Source of the DNA: a virus
Length of the DNA: 64,000 nt
Virus record (IMG/VR): IMGVR_UViG_3300043403_000102
Location: 1-64,000 of that record
Reading direction: 5' to 3' (one strand)
Under the pieces are notes generated by a model, which was not told where the DNA came from, searched no databases, and was given only the letters and a program-made list of their open reading frames with translations. Shown piece by piece: positions 17,376-24,977 of this stretch (within the stretch, counting starts at the first letter, position 1; each line of letters starts with the position of its first letter). Made by a program: the position numbers and the translations under genes.

Positions 17376-18750
17376 ACGTGCTGCCGTGAACGACAACCAC
17401 GGCGCGCTTGAACGCGGCGGGGCTGGAGAGCGCGGTGACGTCGGTTGGGATCGCCCAGTCGCCCGAGAACGACCAAGAGGCGCTCGTCTGCTGCTGCAGG
17501 CGGTCCAAAGGCGCGCGGAGGATCAAGCGGATCCGCTCGGTCATCACCTGGACCCCGCCGTTGACGACGGAGAACTCACCGATCTTACCCTGGATGCCCG
17601 CCTCGGAGATGTACCGGCTTTCGTCCAGGTACTTCTCTTCGACGGCCCCTTGGCCGGTGAAGATGGGGCGATGGATGGGGACCGCCGTGGCGTTCACCAA
17701 CTCGAAGCCCGTGGTGAAGCCGTTGGTCGGATCCTCGCTGACCGTGGCCAGCGTCGGAGACTCGGTGTTCTGGTAGAAGGTGCAGCCCAGCAACATCGCC
17801 ACCGCGAACCGGCGGTAGTGGATGTAATCCGGGATGGACTGGTTCAACCGCTGGAACTCGTTGTCGCCAAAGATCTGGCTCTCCGAGATCGGGTCGAAGT
17901 GACAGTGATAGGTCCCGTCCTCGTGGGTGGGGACGTTGTCGTAGCGGAGCTGCGCCACCGAGGCACGCACATCGGCCAACGTGAAGGCGTCGACCGCCGA
18001 GATGGCATCGACCGAGGTGCCGCCGCCCGCATAGACGAGGCGCGAACGGTTGTCCGCCAAGACCGACTCGCGACCCGCGAGAACGCCAACCGCAGGCGTC
18101 ACCGTCAGGGTGCCGCCGTGGATCTCGTCACCAGGGATGTCCGAGGTGAAGCCCGTGACCAGGCCGACGTAACCGCCAGTGATCGAGATCGCGATGGGGT
18201 TCGCAACCGACACCGGGGTGGGGCGACCGTTGAACAGCTTGCGAGTGAAGCCCGCGAGGTTCACGACAGGGACCGAAGTGCCCGCACCTACGCCGCCCGC
18301 CTTGACGACCGTGTTACCGGCCACGTAGCAGTTAAACAGCTTGTCGCGAACGACGCGGTTCAAGCTCTGCCCCGAGTGGAGGCCGAGCTGATGCATGTTG
18401 CGCAGGTACTGCGACGCAAGCGTCACGTAGCTGGTGGGCATGCTGGTGTCGATGGTGCTGGCCCACTGCTGAGCCGTGGCTTCCCACTGCTCGATGCCGT
18501 AGGAGACAGGCACCGGGTCGTTGCCCGGCTGCAGGGGGCGCGTGGTCGGGGTGATGAGCCCGGCACGCGTGAAGGTCTGGTTGGCGCCAAGGTTCACAGG
18601 CCACATCTCCGCCACGGCTTCCATGCGGAAAAGCAGCCGTGGGTACAGGGCATCTCGGAAGACGCGCTGAAGGGTGCGATCCTGGATGGACGCCACGACG
18701 CTTGCGTTGAAGCTCGTGACCGCGAGTGACGAATCGGGGAAGTTGGCCAT
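17374..18750 (-). CDS. Major capsid protein
   Basis: The 458-aa product follows the scaffold gene and matches HK97-type myophage capsid proteins: an N-arm (QRVFRDALYPRLLFRMEAVAEMW), a spine-helix-like region AQQWASTIDTSMPTSYVTLASQYL, central variable beta segments with many Gly/Val (TGGYVGLVTGF), and a C-terminal IRLILRAPLDRLQQQTSASWSF segment. It builds the icosahedral head. The start ATG 18750 has AGGAGC 11-16 nt upstream in a 105-nt non-coding leader, the longest spacer in the head operon, suggesting separate regulation of capsid dose. Confidence 0.88.
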   Translation of the reverse strand: MANFPDSSLAVTSFNASVVASIQDRTLQRVFRDALYPRLLFRMEAVAEMWPVNLGANQTFTRAGLITPTTRPLQPGNDPVPVSYGIEQWEATAQQWASTIDTSMPTSYVTLASQYLRNMHQLGLHSGQSLNRVVRDKLFNCYVAGNTVVKAGGVGAGTSVPVVNLAGFTRKLFNGRPTPVSVANPIAISITGGYVGLVTGFTSDIPGDEIHGGTLTVTPAVGVLAGRESVLADNRSRLVYAGGGTSVDAISAVDAFTLADVRASVAQLRYDNVPTHEDGTYHCHFDPISESQIFGDNEFQRLNQSIPDYIHYRRFAVAMLLGCTFYQNTESPTLATVSEDPTNGFTTGFELVNATAVPIHRPIFTGQGAVEEKYLDESRYISEAGIQGKIGEFSVVNGGVQVMTERIRLILRAPLDRLQQQTSASWSFSGDWAIPTDVTALSSPAAFKRAVVVVHGST

Positions 18751-18855
18751 GTGAAATTCTTGCTCCTATTTTGTTCCAGCGGAAACGAGTTGTTTGTTTA
18801 TCGCACGAAGAGAGTGGGTAACGCAAACGATCCGCCCGCCGTCGCGCCCCCGAGA

Positions 18856-19626
18856 TTACATCCCAGGACGGTAACCGTATGTCCCCTGCATGTGTTTATT
18901 GAACGCCGTGGGGGACATCTTGTCCACATCAACCGTACCGCCACCCGGGGTGGTAGGTGTAGGAGTAGGCAAAGACTCCCCCGGTAATGTGGAGGCTTTG
19001 GGGGCGGTGCCCGCAGGGACCGCAACCACAACGGGAGCGGCAGGGGTCACGTTGCCAAACAGATAGGGATGCGTGTTCTTCAACGTCCCGTAGAACGTCT
19101 CAGGGGTCAGCGTGTTGTCCGCCATCACGGCACGCGCGAAAAGCTGCACCGCGAGGGTCGCGCGCTCGTCGTCGGCAACCCCGGCTCGAAAGGCCGCGCT
19201 CTTGATGGCTTGCTCCATCTGGGCGTCCTTCAACCGGCGGGTGTCCTTCTTGTATTTGTTCTCGATGTCCTGGGCCCGCTTGTTGGCCTCGGCCAGTTGG
19301 CGCTCGGCCTTGCGCAGGGCAGCCGCGTGGTCGGCCGCTGCGGCGGGGGTTCCTGCCGGTGCGGCGGGCGTGGCCGCTGCAGCACTAGAGAGCTTTGCTC
19401 GCGCCTCCTCCAAGGTCATCCCCAGCGCTTCACGAGCCAGGGCATTGGAGTCCCGGCGAACGCGTTCCTTGAACGCGCTGACGGGGATTCGAATTTCCTT
19501 GGGCTTGTTTTTCTGACTCCCAGCAGCAGACACGGGCTTTGCGGCGGCAGGCACAGGGGTGCTCACCGGGGCGGGTGGCTCGGTCGGGGTTACGGGCTGA
19601 GTGGGGTCTTGCGTTGGATCGGGCAT
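18856..19626 (-). CDS. Capsid scaffold protein
   Basis: The 256-aa protein is Pro/Ala/Thr-rich at both ends with a central charged coiled coil (about 85-145: AALRKAERQLAEANKRAQDIE, NKYKKDTRRLKDAQMEQAIK), the normal build of phage scaffolds, and precedes the capsid gene. An in-frame GTG lies at 19647, but ATG 19626 has AGGAGA 6 nt upstream, so it is preferred. The C-terminal KMSPTAFNKHMQ segment may be the capsid-binding helix. Scaffolds guide prohead assembly and are then released. Confidence 0.82.
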   Translation of the reverse strand: MPDPTQDPTQPVTPTEPPAPVSTPVPAAAKPVSAAGSQKNKPKEIRIPVSAFKERVRRDSNALAREALGMTLEEARAKLSSAAAATPAAPAGTPAAAADHAAALRKAERQLAEANKRAQDIENKYKKDTRRLKDAQMEQAIKSAAFRAGVADDERATLAVQLFARAVMADNTLTPETFYGTLKNTHPYLFGNVTPAAPVVVAVPAGTAPKASTLPGESLPTPTPTTPGGGTVDVDKMSPTAFNKHMQGTYGYRPGM

Positions 19627-19712
19627 GGGATTCTCCTGGGTACTCACCGATATTTACCGCTCGGCGGGGGCGTCTTGGAGGGTGGGCGCGAGGCTTAAGT
19701 GAGGGGTAGTTT

Positions 19713-20102
19713 TTAGAGGCTGGCTTCGAGGACCGAGGCCTTGTCAGTGGCGACCGAGTAGGTCACGCTGACAGCGGTGGCGGCGTCGATAGGCGAGAAC
19801 AAGATCTTGGTCGCGCCGTCCCAGATGCACTCGCCGGTCGCTGCGACCTGAGCTCCAGAGCCGGTGATGACGCCACGACGAAGCGTCTTCACGCCCGTCA
19901 CGGTTCCCGCAGTCACGTTGACCTGGAACAACCCAGAGGGAGTCGCGGCCATCGTGGCGATGTTGGACGCCGGAACCAAGCCCGCCTCGGTGGCGGTCAT
20001 CGACTTGATGAGCTTGGTCAGGAGCTCGCCGATGGGAAGCGCATGAAGCGCGTCTTCGAGCTGGTTCAGGTTGTTGGTATTGAGAACTTGACGAACGGAC
20101 AT
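19713..20102 (-). CDS. Head decoration or minor head protein (putative)
   Basis: The 129-aa protein has an N-terminal helix (RQVLNTNNLNQLEDALHALPIGELLTKLI) and a beta C-terminal half (SGLFQVNVTAGTVTGVKTLRRGV, CIWDGATKILF). Similar small helix-plus-beta proteins lie between MuF-like and scaffold genes and coat the head. SD AGGAGG precedes the ATG. The exact role is not shown by sequence. Confidence 0.5.
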   Translation of the reverse strand: MSVRQVLNTNNLNQLEDALHALPIGELLTKLIKSMTATEAGLVPASNIATMAATPSGLFQVNVTAGTVTGVKTLRRGVITGSGAQVAATGECIWDGATKILFSPIDAATAVSVTYSVATDKASVLEASL

Positions 20103-20154
20103 GATGGCCTCCTAGAAATTTGAAACGTCTACAAGTCTACTGAATAGGTGGGCG

Positions 20155-20550
20155 TTAAGTAACGTCCCCCGCGATCACGTATTCGAGGTCTGCGGTACCG
20201 ACGCACTTGATGCTCGTGACCTCAGAGCCCGCAGAGGGTGTCGAGAGCATGAACAACTCAGATACGGGGAAGGCCTGGTCCGTGCCCGCCGCGCTGGTCA
20301 GCTTTACAACCAGTGACCCCCCGCGAACGCGCATGACAATCACGCGTACCTTCGTGATCGTTTCTAAGGCGATCACGAAGGGCGCTAGGTCCGTGGCCCC
20401 GTTGATTGTCGGCCGTGCGCCCTTGCTGGACCCGTAAGTGCCAGTGAACGACGTGTTCAGCAGCTCGGTCAGGCTCGGGGACGAGATCGAACTTTGCGCG
20501 GGAGATCCATTGATGGACCCCGTGTGTTGCATGACCGACGGGCTGGCCAC
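20155..20550 (-). CDS. Putative head structural protein
   Basis: The 131-aa protein is Ser/Thr-rich at the N-terminus and then beta-rich (LETITKVRVIVMRVRGGSL, VVKLTSAAGTDQAFPVSELF). It resembles a small decoration or fibre-like beta-sandwich. Located in the head gene cluster directly before the decoration/scaffold genes. Family not recognised. Confidence 0.45.
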   Translation of the reverse strand: MASPSVMQHTGSINGSPAQSSISSPSLTELLNTSFTGTYGSSKGARPTINGATDLAPFVIALETITKVRVIVMRVRGGSLVVKLTSAAGTDQAFPVSELFMLSTPSAGSEVTSIKCVGTADLEYVIAGDVT

Positions 20551-20561
20551 GGGGGGTTACC

Positions 20562-20735
20562 TCAGCCCCCGACCGATTTGAGGCCCTTGCCAGCGAGAGG
20601 CGTCTCGCGGACCGGGTTCAGGCTCGTGCCCCAGGCGTCCGCTTCGGACTGCTTGGGCGCCGCGGGGGTCTTGGCAGGATCGCCGTGAGCGCGATCGTAT
20701 TCGTCAGTCGTCAGCTTGGGTTCGGGTTCGCTCAT
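20562..20735 (-). CDS. Small hypothetical head-cluster protein
   Basis: A 57-aa frame runs from ATG 20735 (GGAG 8 nt upstream) to TGA at 20562. The product is hydrophilic (begins MSEPEPKLTTDEYDRAHG, ends KGLKSVGG). It fills the gap between its neighbours with 11- and 30-nt spacers and keeps the local codon bias, so it is probably real. Function unknown. Confidence 0.6.
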   Translation of the reverse strand: MSEPEPKLTTDEYDRAHGDPAKTPAAPKQSEADAWGTSLNPVRETPLAGKGLKSVGG

Positions 20736-20765
20736 GGGAAGGCTCCAGTTGGGAAAGGGTTAGGG

Positions 20766-21131
20766 TCAGTCGTTACCGTCGCCGGACTCGTCAGCAGCAC
20801 TCGCCGCGAGTTCTTCCTCGCTGATGAGCTCATCAGACAGGGCGCTGGCCTCCTCGGCGTGGGCCCGGAAGTCCTCGACCGCTTTGCCCAGCTTGCCGAT
20901 GTCGACGTCCGTATCCGTGTCGGCCTTCAGCAGAGCATCGATTCGGTCGGCCATCGTGGCCATGTCCGCCGACAGAGTCAGCAGGGCCTCGCCCGTGACC
21001 GTGGGCGCGGGCTCGCCGCCACCCTCGTCACCGTCAGGCTCACCGCCGCCACCGGCACCAAAGTCTTCACCGACGGGGCCTTGAGCGGCGTTGCGGGCGG
21101 CCCAGTTTTTCAAGTCTTCGGGATTCATCAT
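20766..21131 (-). CDS. Acidic hypothetical head-cluster protein
   Basis: The 121-aa product is very acidic with a Gly/Glu/Asp-rich linker (about 25-45), a helical centre (LTLSADMATMADRIDALLK) and an acidic C-terminus (LISEEELAASAADESGDGND). It could be an internal head or assembly-assisting protein. Its N-terminus (EDLKNWAARNAAQG) resembles the start of the product of 24086-24589, hinting at a shared targeting signal. Confidence 0.5.
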   Translation of the reverse strand: MMNPEDLKNWAARNAAQGPVGEDFGAGGGGEPDGDEGGGEPAPTVTGEALLTLSADMATMADRIDALLKADTDTDVDIGKLGKAVEDFRAHAEEASALSDELISEEELAASAADESGDGND

Positions 21132-21164
21132 CGGAGAGTCTCGCTTGTGAGAGGGGGAAAAGGG

Positions 21165-21335
21165 TTAGCGCTTCAAACCAGAGGCAGGCGCGGGGCCTGC
21201 CGGGGGATTCGACACGTTGATGTCGTACGTGGGGGCCGCGGGGAGGGTGCTGCCCTTGGCGGCCTGCTCGACGACGGCGTCATCGAAGTTGGCCTTGTTG
21301 TTCTTCTGCAAAGCGATCTCGCGTGGGCTGGGCAT
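21165..21335 (-). CDS. Small hypothetical protein
   Basis: A 56-aa frame starts at ATG 21335, overlapping the previous stop as TAATG, and ends at TAA 21165. The protein begins MPSPREIALQKNNKANFDD and has a Pro/Ala-rich second half. Overlap coupling and codon bias support reality. Function unknown. Confidence 0.6.
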   Translation of the reverse strand: MPSPREIALQKNNKANFDDAVVEQAAKGSTLPAAPTYDINVSNPPAGPAPASGLKR

Positions 21336-21541
21336 TACCGACCTCCGGTCAGGTTCTTAAAAGGCGTCGAGTCAACGACAGGGGCGCCGCTCTCGGTGGG
21401 GTCATCCGACAACCCGCCGGACTGGATGCGCTCCATGTCCGAGGCGAACGTGTTCTGCCTCATCGGGACATAGGGGCTCGTTGGATCGGAGGGGTGCCCG
21501 TCCAGGGTTTGCGATTGAGGAGGACCTTTAGATGCAGCCAT
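21335..21541 (-). CDS. Small hypothetical protein
   Basis: The 68-aa hydrophilic product is rich in Ser/Pro/Asp with a short central helix (NTFASDMERIQSGG). SD AGGAGG... in the leader (TAAAGGTCCTCCT complement region) is less clear; the stop overlaps the next ATG. Probably a minor head-cluster protein of unknown function. Confidence 0.5.
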   Translation of the reverse strand: MAASKGPPQSQTLDGHPSDPTSPYVPMRQNTFASDMERIQSGGLSDDPTESGAPVVDSTPFKNLTGGR

Positions 21542-21547
21542 GATGAT

Positions 21548-21853
21548 TCACTCCTCCGCGATGTTCGCGACCAGATAGAGCAACAACGCCAGCTTATCAG
21601 GGTTTTTGATTGTTCCCAAGCGGCTCACCATATCGCTGCATTGAGCCATGTCCGGCTTCAAAGCAGAGAGCCCCTCGACCAGGGCCTCCAGCTTCGGGTT
21701 CTCCCCCAGCAAACTGACAACGGTATCCATCGACACCAGCGGCTCGGTCTGAGGGATGGCTTTGGACATCGCAAGCAACTGCCCATCATGGACCTCGTCC
21801 TCAAGACGACGTGATGCCCAATCGGCTAACGGCTCGTCTGTTGAGTTCCACAC
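21548..21853 (-). CDS. Helical hypothetical protein
   Basis: This 101-aa protein begins at GTG 21853, with a weak SD, so the start is uncertain. It is a helical protein with leucine-rich segments (TVVSLLGENPKLEALVEGLSAL, KLALLLYLVANIAEE). It lies directly after the MuF-like gene. No family recognised. Confidence 0.5.
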   Translation of the reverse strand: MWNSTDEPLADWASRRLEDEVHDGQLLAMSKAIPQTEPLVSMDTVVSLLGENPKLEALVEGLSALKPDMAQCSDMVSRLGTIKNPDKLALLLYLVANIAEE

Positions 21854-21876
21854 GGTGATTGAGGTTGCTCTGAGAT

Positions 21877-22803
21877 TCAGGGCAGTGTCAAGCCCTGCGG
21901 CACTTCGGCAGTCACGTCACCAGGCCCATCATCATCGGGCCTTGTGACCGAGCTGTTCTGCCATGAGGGGGACCAAGGGATCACGACAGCACGATCATTG
22001 GGCCTGCCCGGAGGCATCATAAAAGGCGGATACCCCTTCTTTCCAGGGGGTGGCGTGTACACGAAGGGATCTCCCATGTCCCTCACTTGCCCATGCAGTC
22101 TCTTCGAGTCGTCGCCCGTTCGGTCGTCGAAAGTCTCGATGAGCTTGCGCTGGAGCTTGGGGATCTCTTCTTGAACCTTCCTCATCGTGGCGTACTGCGT
22201 GACCCCGTAACTGTGGCTGAGCTCCGTTCGAACTATGCGTTCGGCACGCCACCGCTGGGCAGCGAACACTCCGTCGGTACCCACCACGCGGTCGATGGCC
22301 TCGTCGACACCCTCGCCCGAGATGATGGACTTAGCCATCTGCATCTTGACCTGCTCGACCACGGGCTTGGTGTAGTAGGCCTCGGACTTTTTATATCGAT
22401 TCAGCAGCGCGGGGTGAACGTCTTTATAGACGCCGCGAAGGACTGCAGCCTGCTCGACCTGTAACACGGGTGCGTGTCCGACGAACTGCTTTTCCAGGGC
22501 TTTTACCGAATAAACCGTGTGATGCGCACCCAGAGCACTGGCCTGTGCCCCGGTGGAATCGAGGTGCCCGACGAGCTTATTCCCGAACTGCTGGATGCCT
22601 GCTTTGAGCTGGAGCATGACAAGGCGGGCGTGATAGGCGCTGAAGGACTCGCCCATGCCCCGCTTGACGAGGGCACGCAGCTTGGCCTCCATCTCGGCGC
22701 GCACCTCCTCGTACATGGGGGCCATCTTTCGGATCCCCCTAAGCTCAATGATGCCCTTGATCTGGGCACGCTGCAGCTTCAGGACCTTGTCGAGTGCGGT
22801 CAC
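21877..22803 (-). CDS. MuF-like minor head / head morphogenesis protein
   Basis: The 308-aa product has the Phage Mu gpF-like core near residues 185-265: RWRAERIVRTELSHSYG, then ETFDDRTGDDSKRLHGQVRDMGDPF and a Pro/Gly-rich loop. N-terminal helices precede it. Such proteins associate with the portal and are packaged into the head. The GTG start at 22803 overlaps the stop of the homing nuclease gene (GTGA). Normally it would follow the portal directly; here five genes, including two endonucleases, intervene. Confidence 0.85.
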   Translation of the reverse strand: MTALDKVLKLQRAQIKGIIELRGIRKMAPMYEEVRAEMEAKLRALVKRGMGESFSAYHARLVMLQLKAGIQQFGNKLVGHLDSTGAQASALGAHHTVYSVKALEKQFVGHAPVLQVEQAAVLRGVYKDVHPALLNRYKKSEAYYTKPVVEQVKMQMAKSIISGEGVDEAIDRVVGTDGVFAAQRWRAERIVRTELSHSYGVTQYATMRKVQEEIPKLQRKLIETFDDRTGDDSKRLHGQVRDMGDPFVYTPPPGKKGYPPFMMPPGRPNDRAVVIPWSPSWQNSSVTRPDDDGPGDVTAEVPQGLTLP

Positions 22804-23654
22804 GGTTTCAGCTCTGGCGGCTTCTTTCCGTCTTCGATGGCGTTCTCACGCTTTATGCGCGCGATGTCGCTATCGCCAATCAACACCAGGGGGAGGGGAA
22901 GTACCCCGCGAGCGAAATGAATCTTCGTGATCTTCTTTTCATCGCCCGGTTTCACCCTTTCAAAACGATGAACTTCTACATACGCCTCGCCCAACGGGCT
23001 GCGCACCCAGAAATCAGGCGTGTACAATCTGCCGTCGCCGAGATCGAATTGCTGCGGCTCGTATTTCCAGGCGCACCCGAGCACATCCAGTCTTTCGGCA
23101 AACGCCACTTCCCACGTCGAGCGCATTTTCACGCCACCGTATTTTACCCAAACGATCGGCCGCACGGCCCCCCGCTTTTTCATCGCCTCCTTAAACACCG
23201 GACCGCGAACGAACTGACGCATGCGGTCTCGGCGCGCCTCATCCGACCAAATTCGGCGCGCCACCGCCGACCTAAGCTTTTGGTACTCGGGCGTGCGCAC
23301 GCTCGCCAGGTGCCTGTCGCGGTGCTCCGGGTTCTTCCACGAGCGCTGCGATCTTGTCCTTTGAGCATCTCGCGCCCCTGGTACTGCCCACTGGCTTTTG
23401 GCGCTTTCCGAATACGCCTTCGAGGCACCCGCTTTAGAGCACGCGGGGGAGCAGTATTTTGTGACTCCTAATCGACTGGGAAACACCCGAAACTCCGCAG
23501 CGCATTCAGAGCACGCCGCATAAACAACAGGCTTTAAAGCCCCCCCGCGCTTCCCCGCGTGGCAACAAGACGGAGAGCAATACCGATAGACGTGCGAGGG
23601 CCCTCTCTTCTGCGCGACCTTCCCGCCGCAAGATACGCAAGCCGTGTAGATCAT
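22800..23654 (-). CDS. PD-(D/E)xK-type homing endonuclease with zinc knuckles
   Basis: The 284-aa protein starts with two Cys pairs-of-pairs (C6/C9 with C26/C30; C48/C51 with C68/C72), likely zinc knuckles. An Arg-rich repeat region (about 95-150) follows, then a restriction-fold nuclease: R178-S-T-W-E182, YEPQQFDL, YTPDFW with D214, and YVEV with E227. The usual Lys is replaced by His229. Similar stand-alone phage nucleases are mobile genes. It overlaps its neighbours by 4 nt on both sides. Confidence 0.75.
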   Translation of the reverse strand: MIYTACVSCGGKVAQKRGPSHVYRYCSPSCCHAGKRGGALKPVVYAACSECAAEFRVFPSRLGVTKYCSPACSKAGASKAYSESAKSQWAVPGARDAQRTRSQRSWKNPEHRDRHLASVRTPEYQKLRSAVARRIWSDEARRDRMRQFVRGPVFKEAMKKRGAVRPIVWVKYGGVKMRSTWEVAFAERLDVLGCAWKYEPQQFDLGDGRLYTPDFWVRSPLGEAYVEVHRFERVKPGDEKKITKIHFARGVLPLPLVLIGDSDIARIKRENAIEDGKKPPELKP

Positions 23655-24082
23655 TTGGTCATCGGCGGGGGAGATTTATCGGCATCCAGGGCGTCTTCTC
23701 GCGCATGGCAGAGGTCATGGTGGCGTGCACACAAGACGTGAAGGCTGTCGAGGTCATCGCCTTTGGGCTTCTTGGCCTGGGCCTTGAGCCACTTGTCGGC
23801 CTCGGGATCTTCGGCAATCTCTTTCTTGTGTCCGGCGATGTGGTCGAGGTCGAGGTTTTCCTTCGGGGCCTTGCAGCCGGGGATCTGACAGGTCCACTTG
23901 TCCCGCTGGAACACGGCGAGGGCCAGCTTAGGGTCGAGACCTCCCTTGCCGTTGTTCTTGAGGGTGGCCCCTGCGGCCTTGGCCTCGGCTTGAATCTGCC
24001 CGACGGTGTCGAGCTTCTCGGCCAGGCGAAAGGCCGTGTTCTTGAGGTGCCTGGCTGCCCAGGGAGGAAGTACGCGCGGCAT
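23651..24082 (-). CDS. HNH endonuclease
   Basis: The 143-aa protein has a classical HNH domain: F-Q-R-D-K-WTCQIPGC (C66, C71 region), DLDHIAGHK with the catalytic Asp-His, and LHVLCARHHDLCHARED supplying the last Cys/His. It may be a homing nuclease, or a packaging-associated HNH protein as found near terminase/portal genes in many tailed phages. Overlap with the next homing-type gene (ATGA) suggests both moved in as a pair. Confidence 0.8.
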   Translation of the reverse strand: MPRVLPPWAARHLKNTAFRLAEKLDTVGQIQAEAKAAGATLKNNGKGGLDPKLALAVFQRDKWTCQIPGCKAPKENLDLDHIAGHKKEIAEDPEADKWLKAQAKKPKGDDLDSLHVLCARHHDLCHAREDALDADKSPPPMTK

Positions 24083-24085
24083 GGG

Positions 24086-24589
24086 TTAGCTCCCGGCTAA
24101 AGGGGCAATCTTAACCGCCGGACGATGCGCGGCCGACGTGAAGGCCCTTGGAGAAGGCTGGTTCATCGACTGTGAGAACAAAGCATCACCGCGAAGCGCC
24201 TCGAGCGTCTCGGGGCTGGGTTGCCCATTCATCGAGTCGTAGCCGCTGTCCGCCACCAGCTCGGGGACGTTCGCCAGCATGGCCGCATAGGTGTCGACGT
24301 TCCCAGGCTTCACCAGTTCGCAGGAAGTGAACTCCTTAGGAGCTGCGGCCACTCGACGCATGGGCTGAGGATACGCGGCGGGTGCGGCGACCTGAGCCTG
24401 TCCTTGCCCCAGGGGAACTAGGACAAACCCATACTGGGGGTTCGGGACGTACCCGTACCCGGGGGGCGGCGGCGGGAGCTCGCCCGGGGAATTAACTGGT
24501 GGGGCCTGAACCGCGGCGCGCGGCTGGGGAGCGGGGGCCTTCGAGGGGCCGCGCCCGGTGTGACGTGAAGCCCAGTCTTTAAAGTCCAT
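24086..24589 (-). CDS. Proline-rich hypothetical head protein
   Basis: The 167-aa product starts at ATG 24589, which has GGAGGA 7 nt upstream; a longer upstream frame would only read across the HAD gene and is rejected. After MDFKDWASRHTGRG come about 70 Pro/Ala/Gln-rich residues (PPPPPGYGYVPNPQYG) and a helical C-terminus (VDTYAAMLANVPELVADSGYD). A flexible internal head protein is possible; function unknown. Confidence 0.5.
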   Translation of the reverse strand: MDFKDWASRHTGRGPSKAPAPQPRAAVQAPPVNSPGELPPPPPGYGYVPNPQYGFVLVPLGQGQAQVAAPAAYPQPMRRVAAAPKEFTSCELVKPGNVDTYAAMLANVPELVADSGYDSMNGQPSPETLEALRGDALFSQSMNQPSPRAFTSAAHRPAVKIAPLAGS

Positions 24590-24977
24590 TGAGGGTTCCT
24601 CCGGTGATGGTGGTGACGAGCGCTTGCCAGTCTGGGGGTTCGGCCAGGTTGTCCACGTAGACGTCGGCCACGGGCTTCCCGGGGGCCTGCCAAACGACAT
24701 CAAAGAGGCTCCACAACTGCGCGGCTTTCAGGGCCGTGCGCATCTCGTTGAACCAGGCCCACTGGGTTTCGACCCGCGCGGGGACGGCCCCGTAGGACCA
24801 GAACCGCTGTTCCTCGTCGAGGAGCTGGGGCGAGTCGTCGCAGGGGTTGCATCGACATGACCACAGGATCAGCCGACACCCGGCCGTGTGGAGGGCCTTG
24901 ATGGCGGCGACCGCGGCGGGCTTGGGCACGCCGTTCGAGGCGATGGTGCCGTCGAAGTCTATGGCGAGCGTGGACAT
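24579..24977 (-). CDS. HAD-like phosphohydrolase
   Basis: The 132-aa protein has the HAD motifs: LAIDFDGTIA with nucleophile D7, motif II in LILWSCRC (about 37-44), and the VYVDNLA aspartate near residue 108. The family removes phosphate from small molecules or polynucleotide ends. It lacks a large cap domain. The start overlaps the portal stop (TGATG), so it is made with the packaging proteins. It may act on nucleotides or on DNA/RNA ends; the substrate cannot be told. Confidence 0.75.
   Translation of the reverse strand: MSTLAIDFDGTIASNGVPKPAAVAAIKALHTAGCRLILWSCRCNPCDDSPQLLDEEQRFWSYGAVPARVETQWAWFNEMRTALKAAQLWSLFDVVWQAPGKPVADVYVDNLAEPPDWQALVTTITGGTLNGL

Noticed and set aside
17168-17476. 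Minus-strand 102-codon frame overlapping the capsid 3' end as a separate gene
   Set aside because: No SD or ATG at a sensible place, composition unlike its neighbours; kept only as a possible -1 extension in the findings.
17386-18729. Plus-strand frame (447 codons) opposite the major capsid gene
   Set aside because: Antisense shadow of the capsid gene caused by strong third-position GC; Arg-rich with no recognisable domain.
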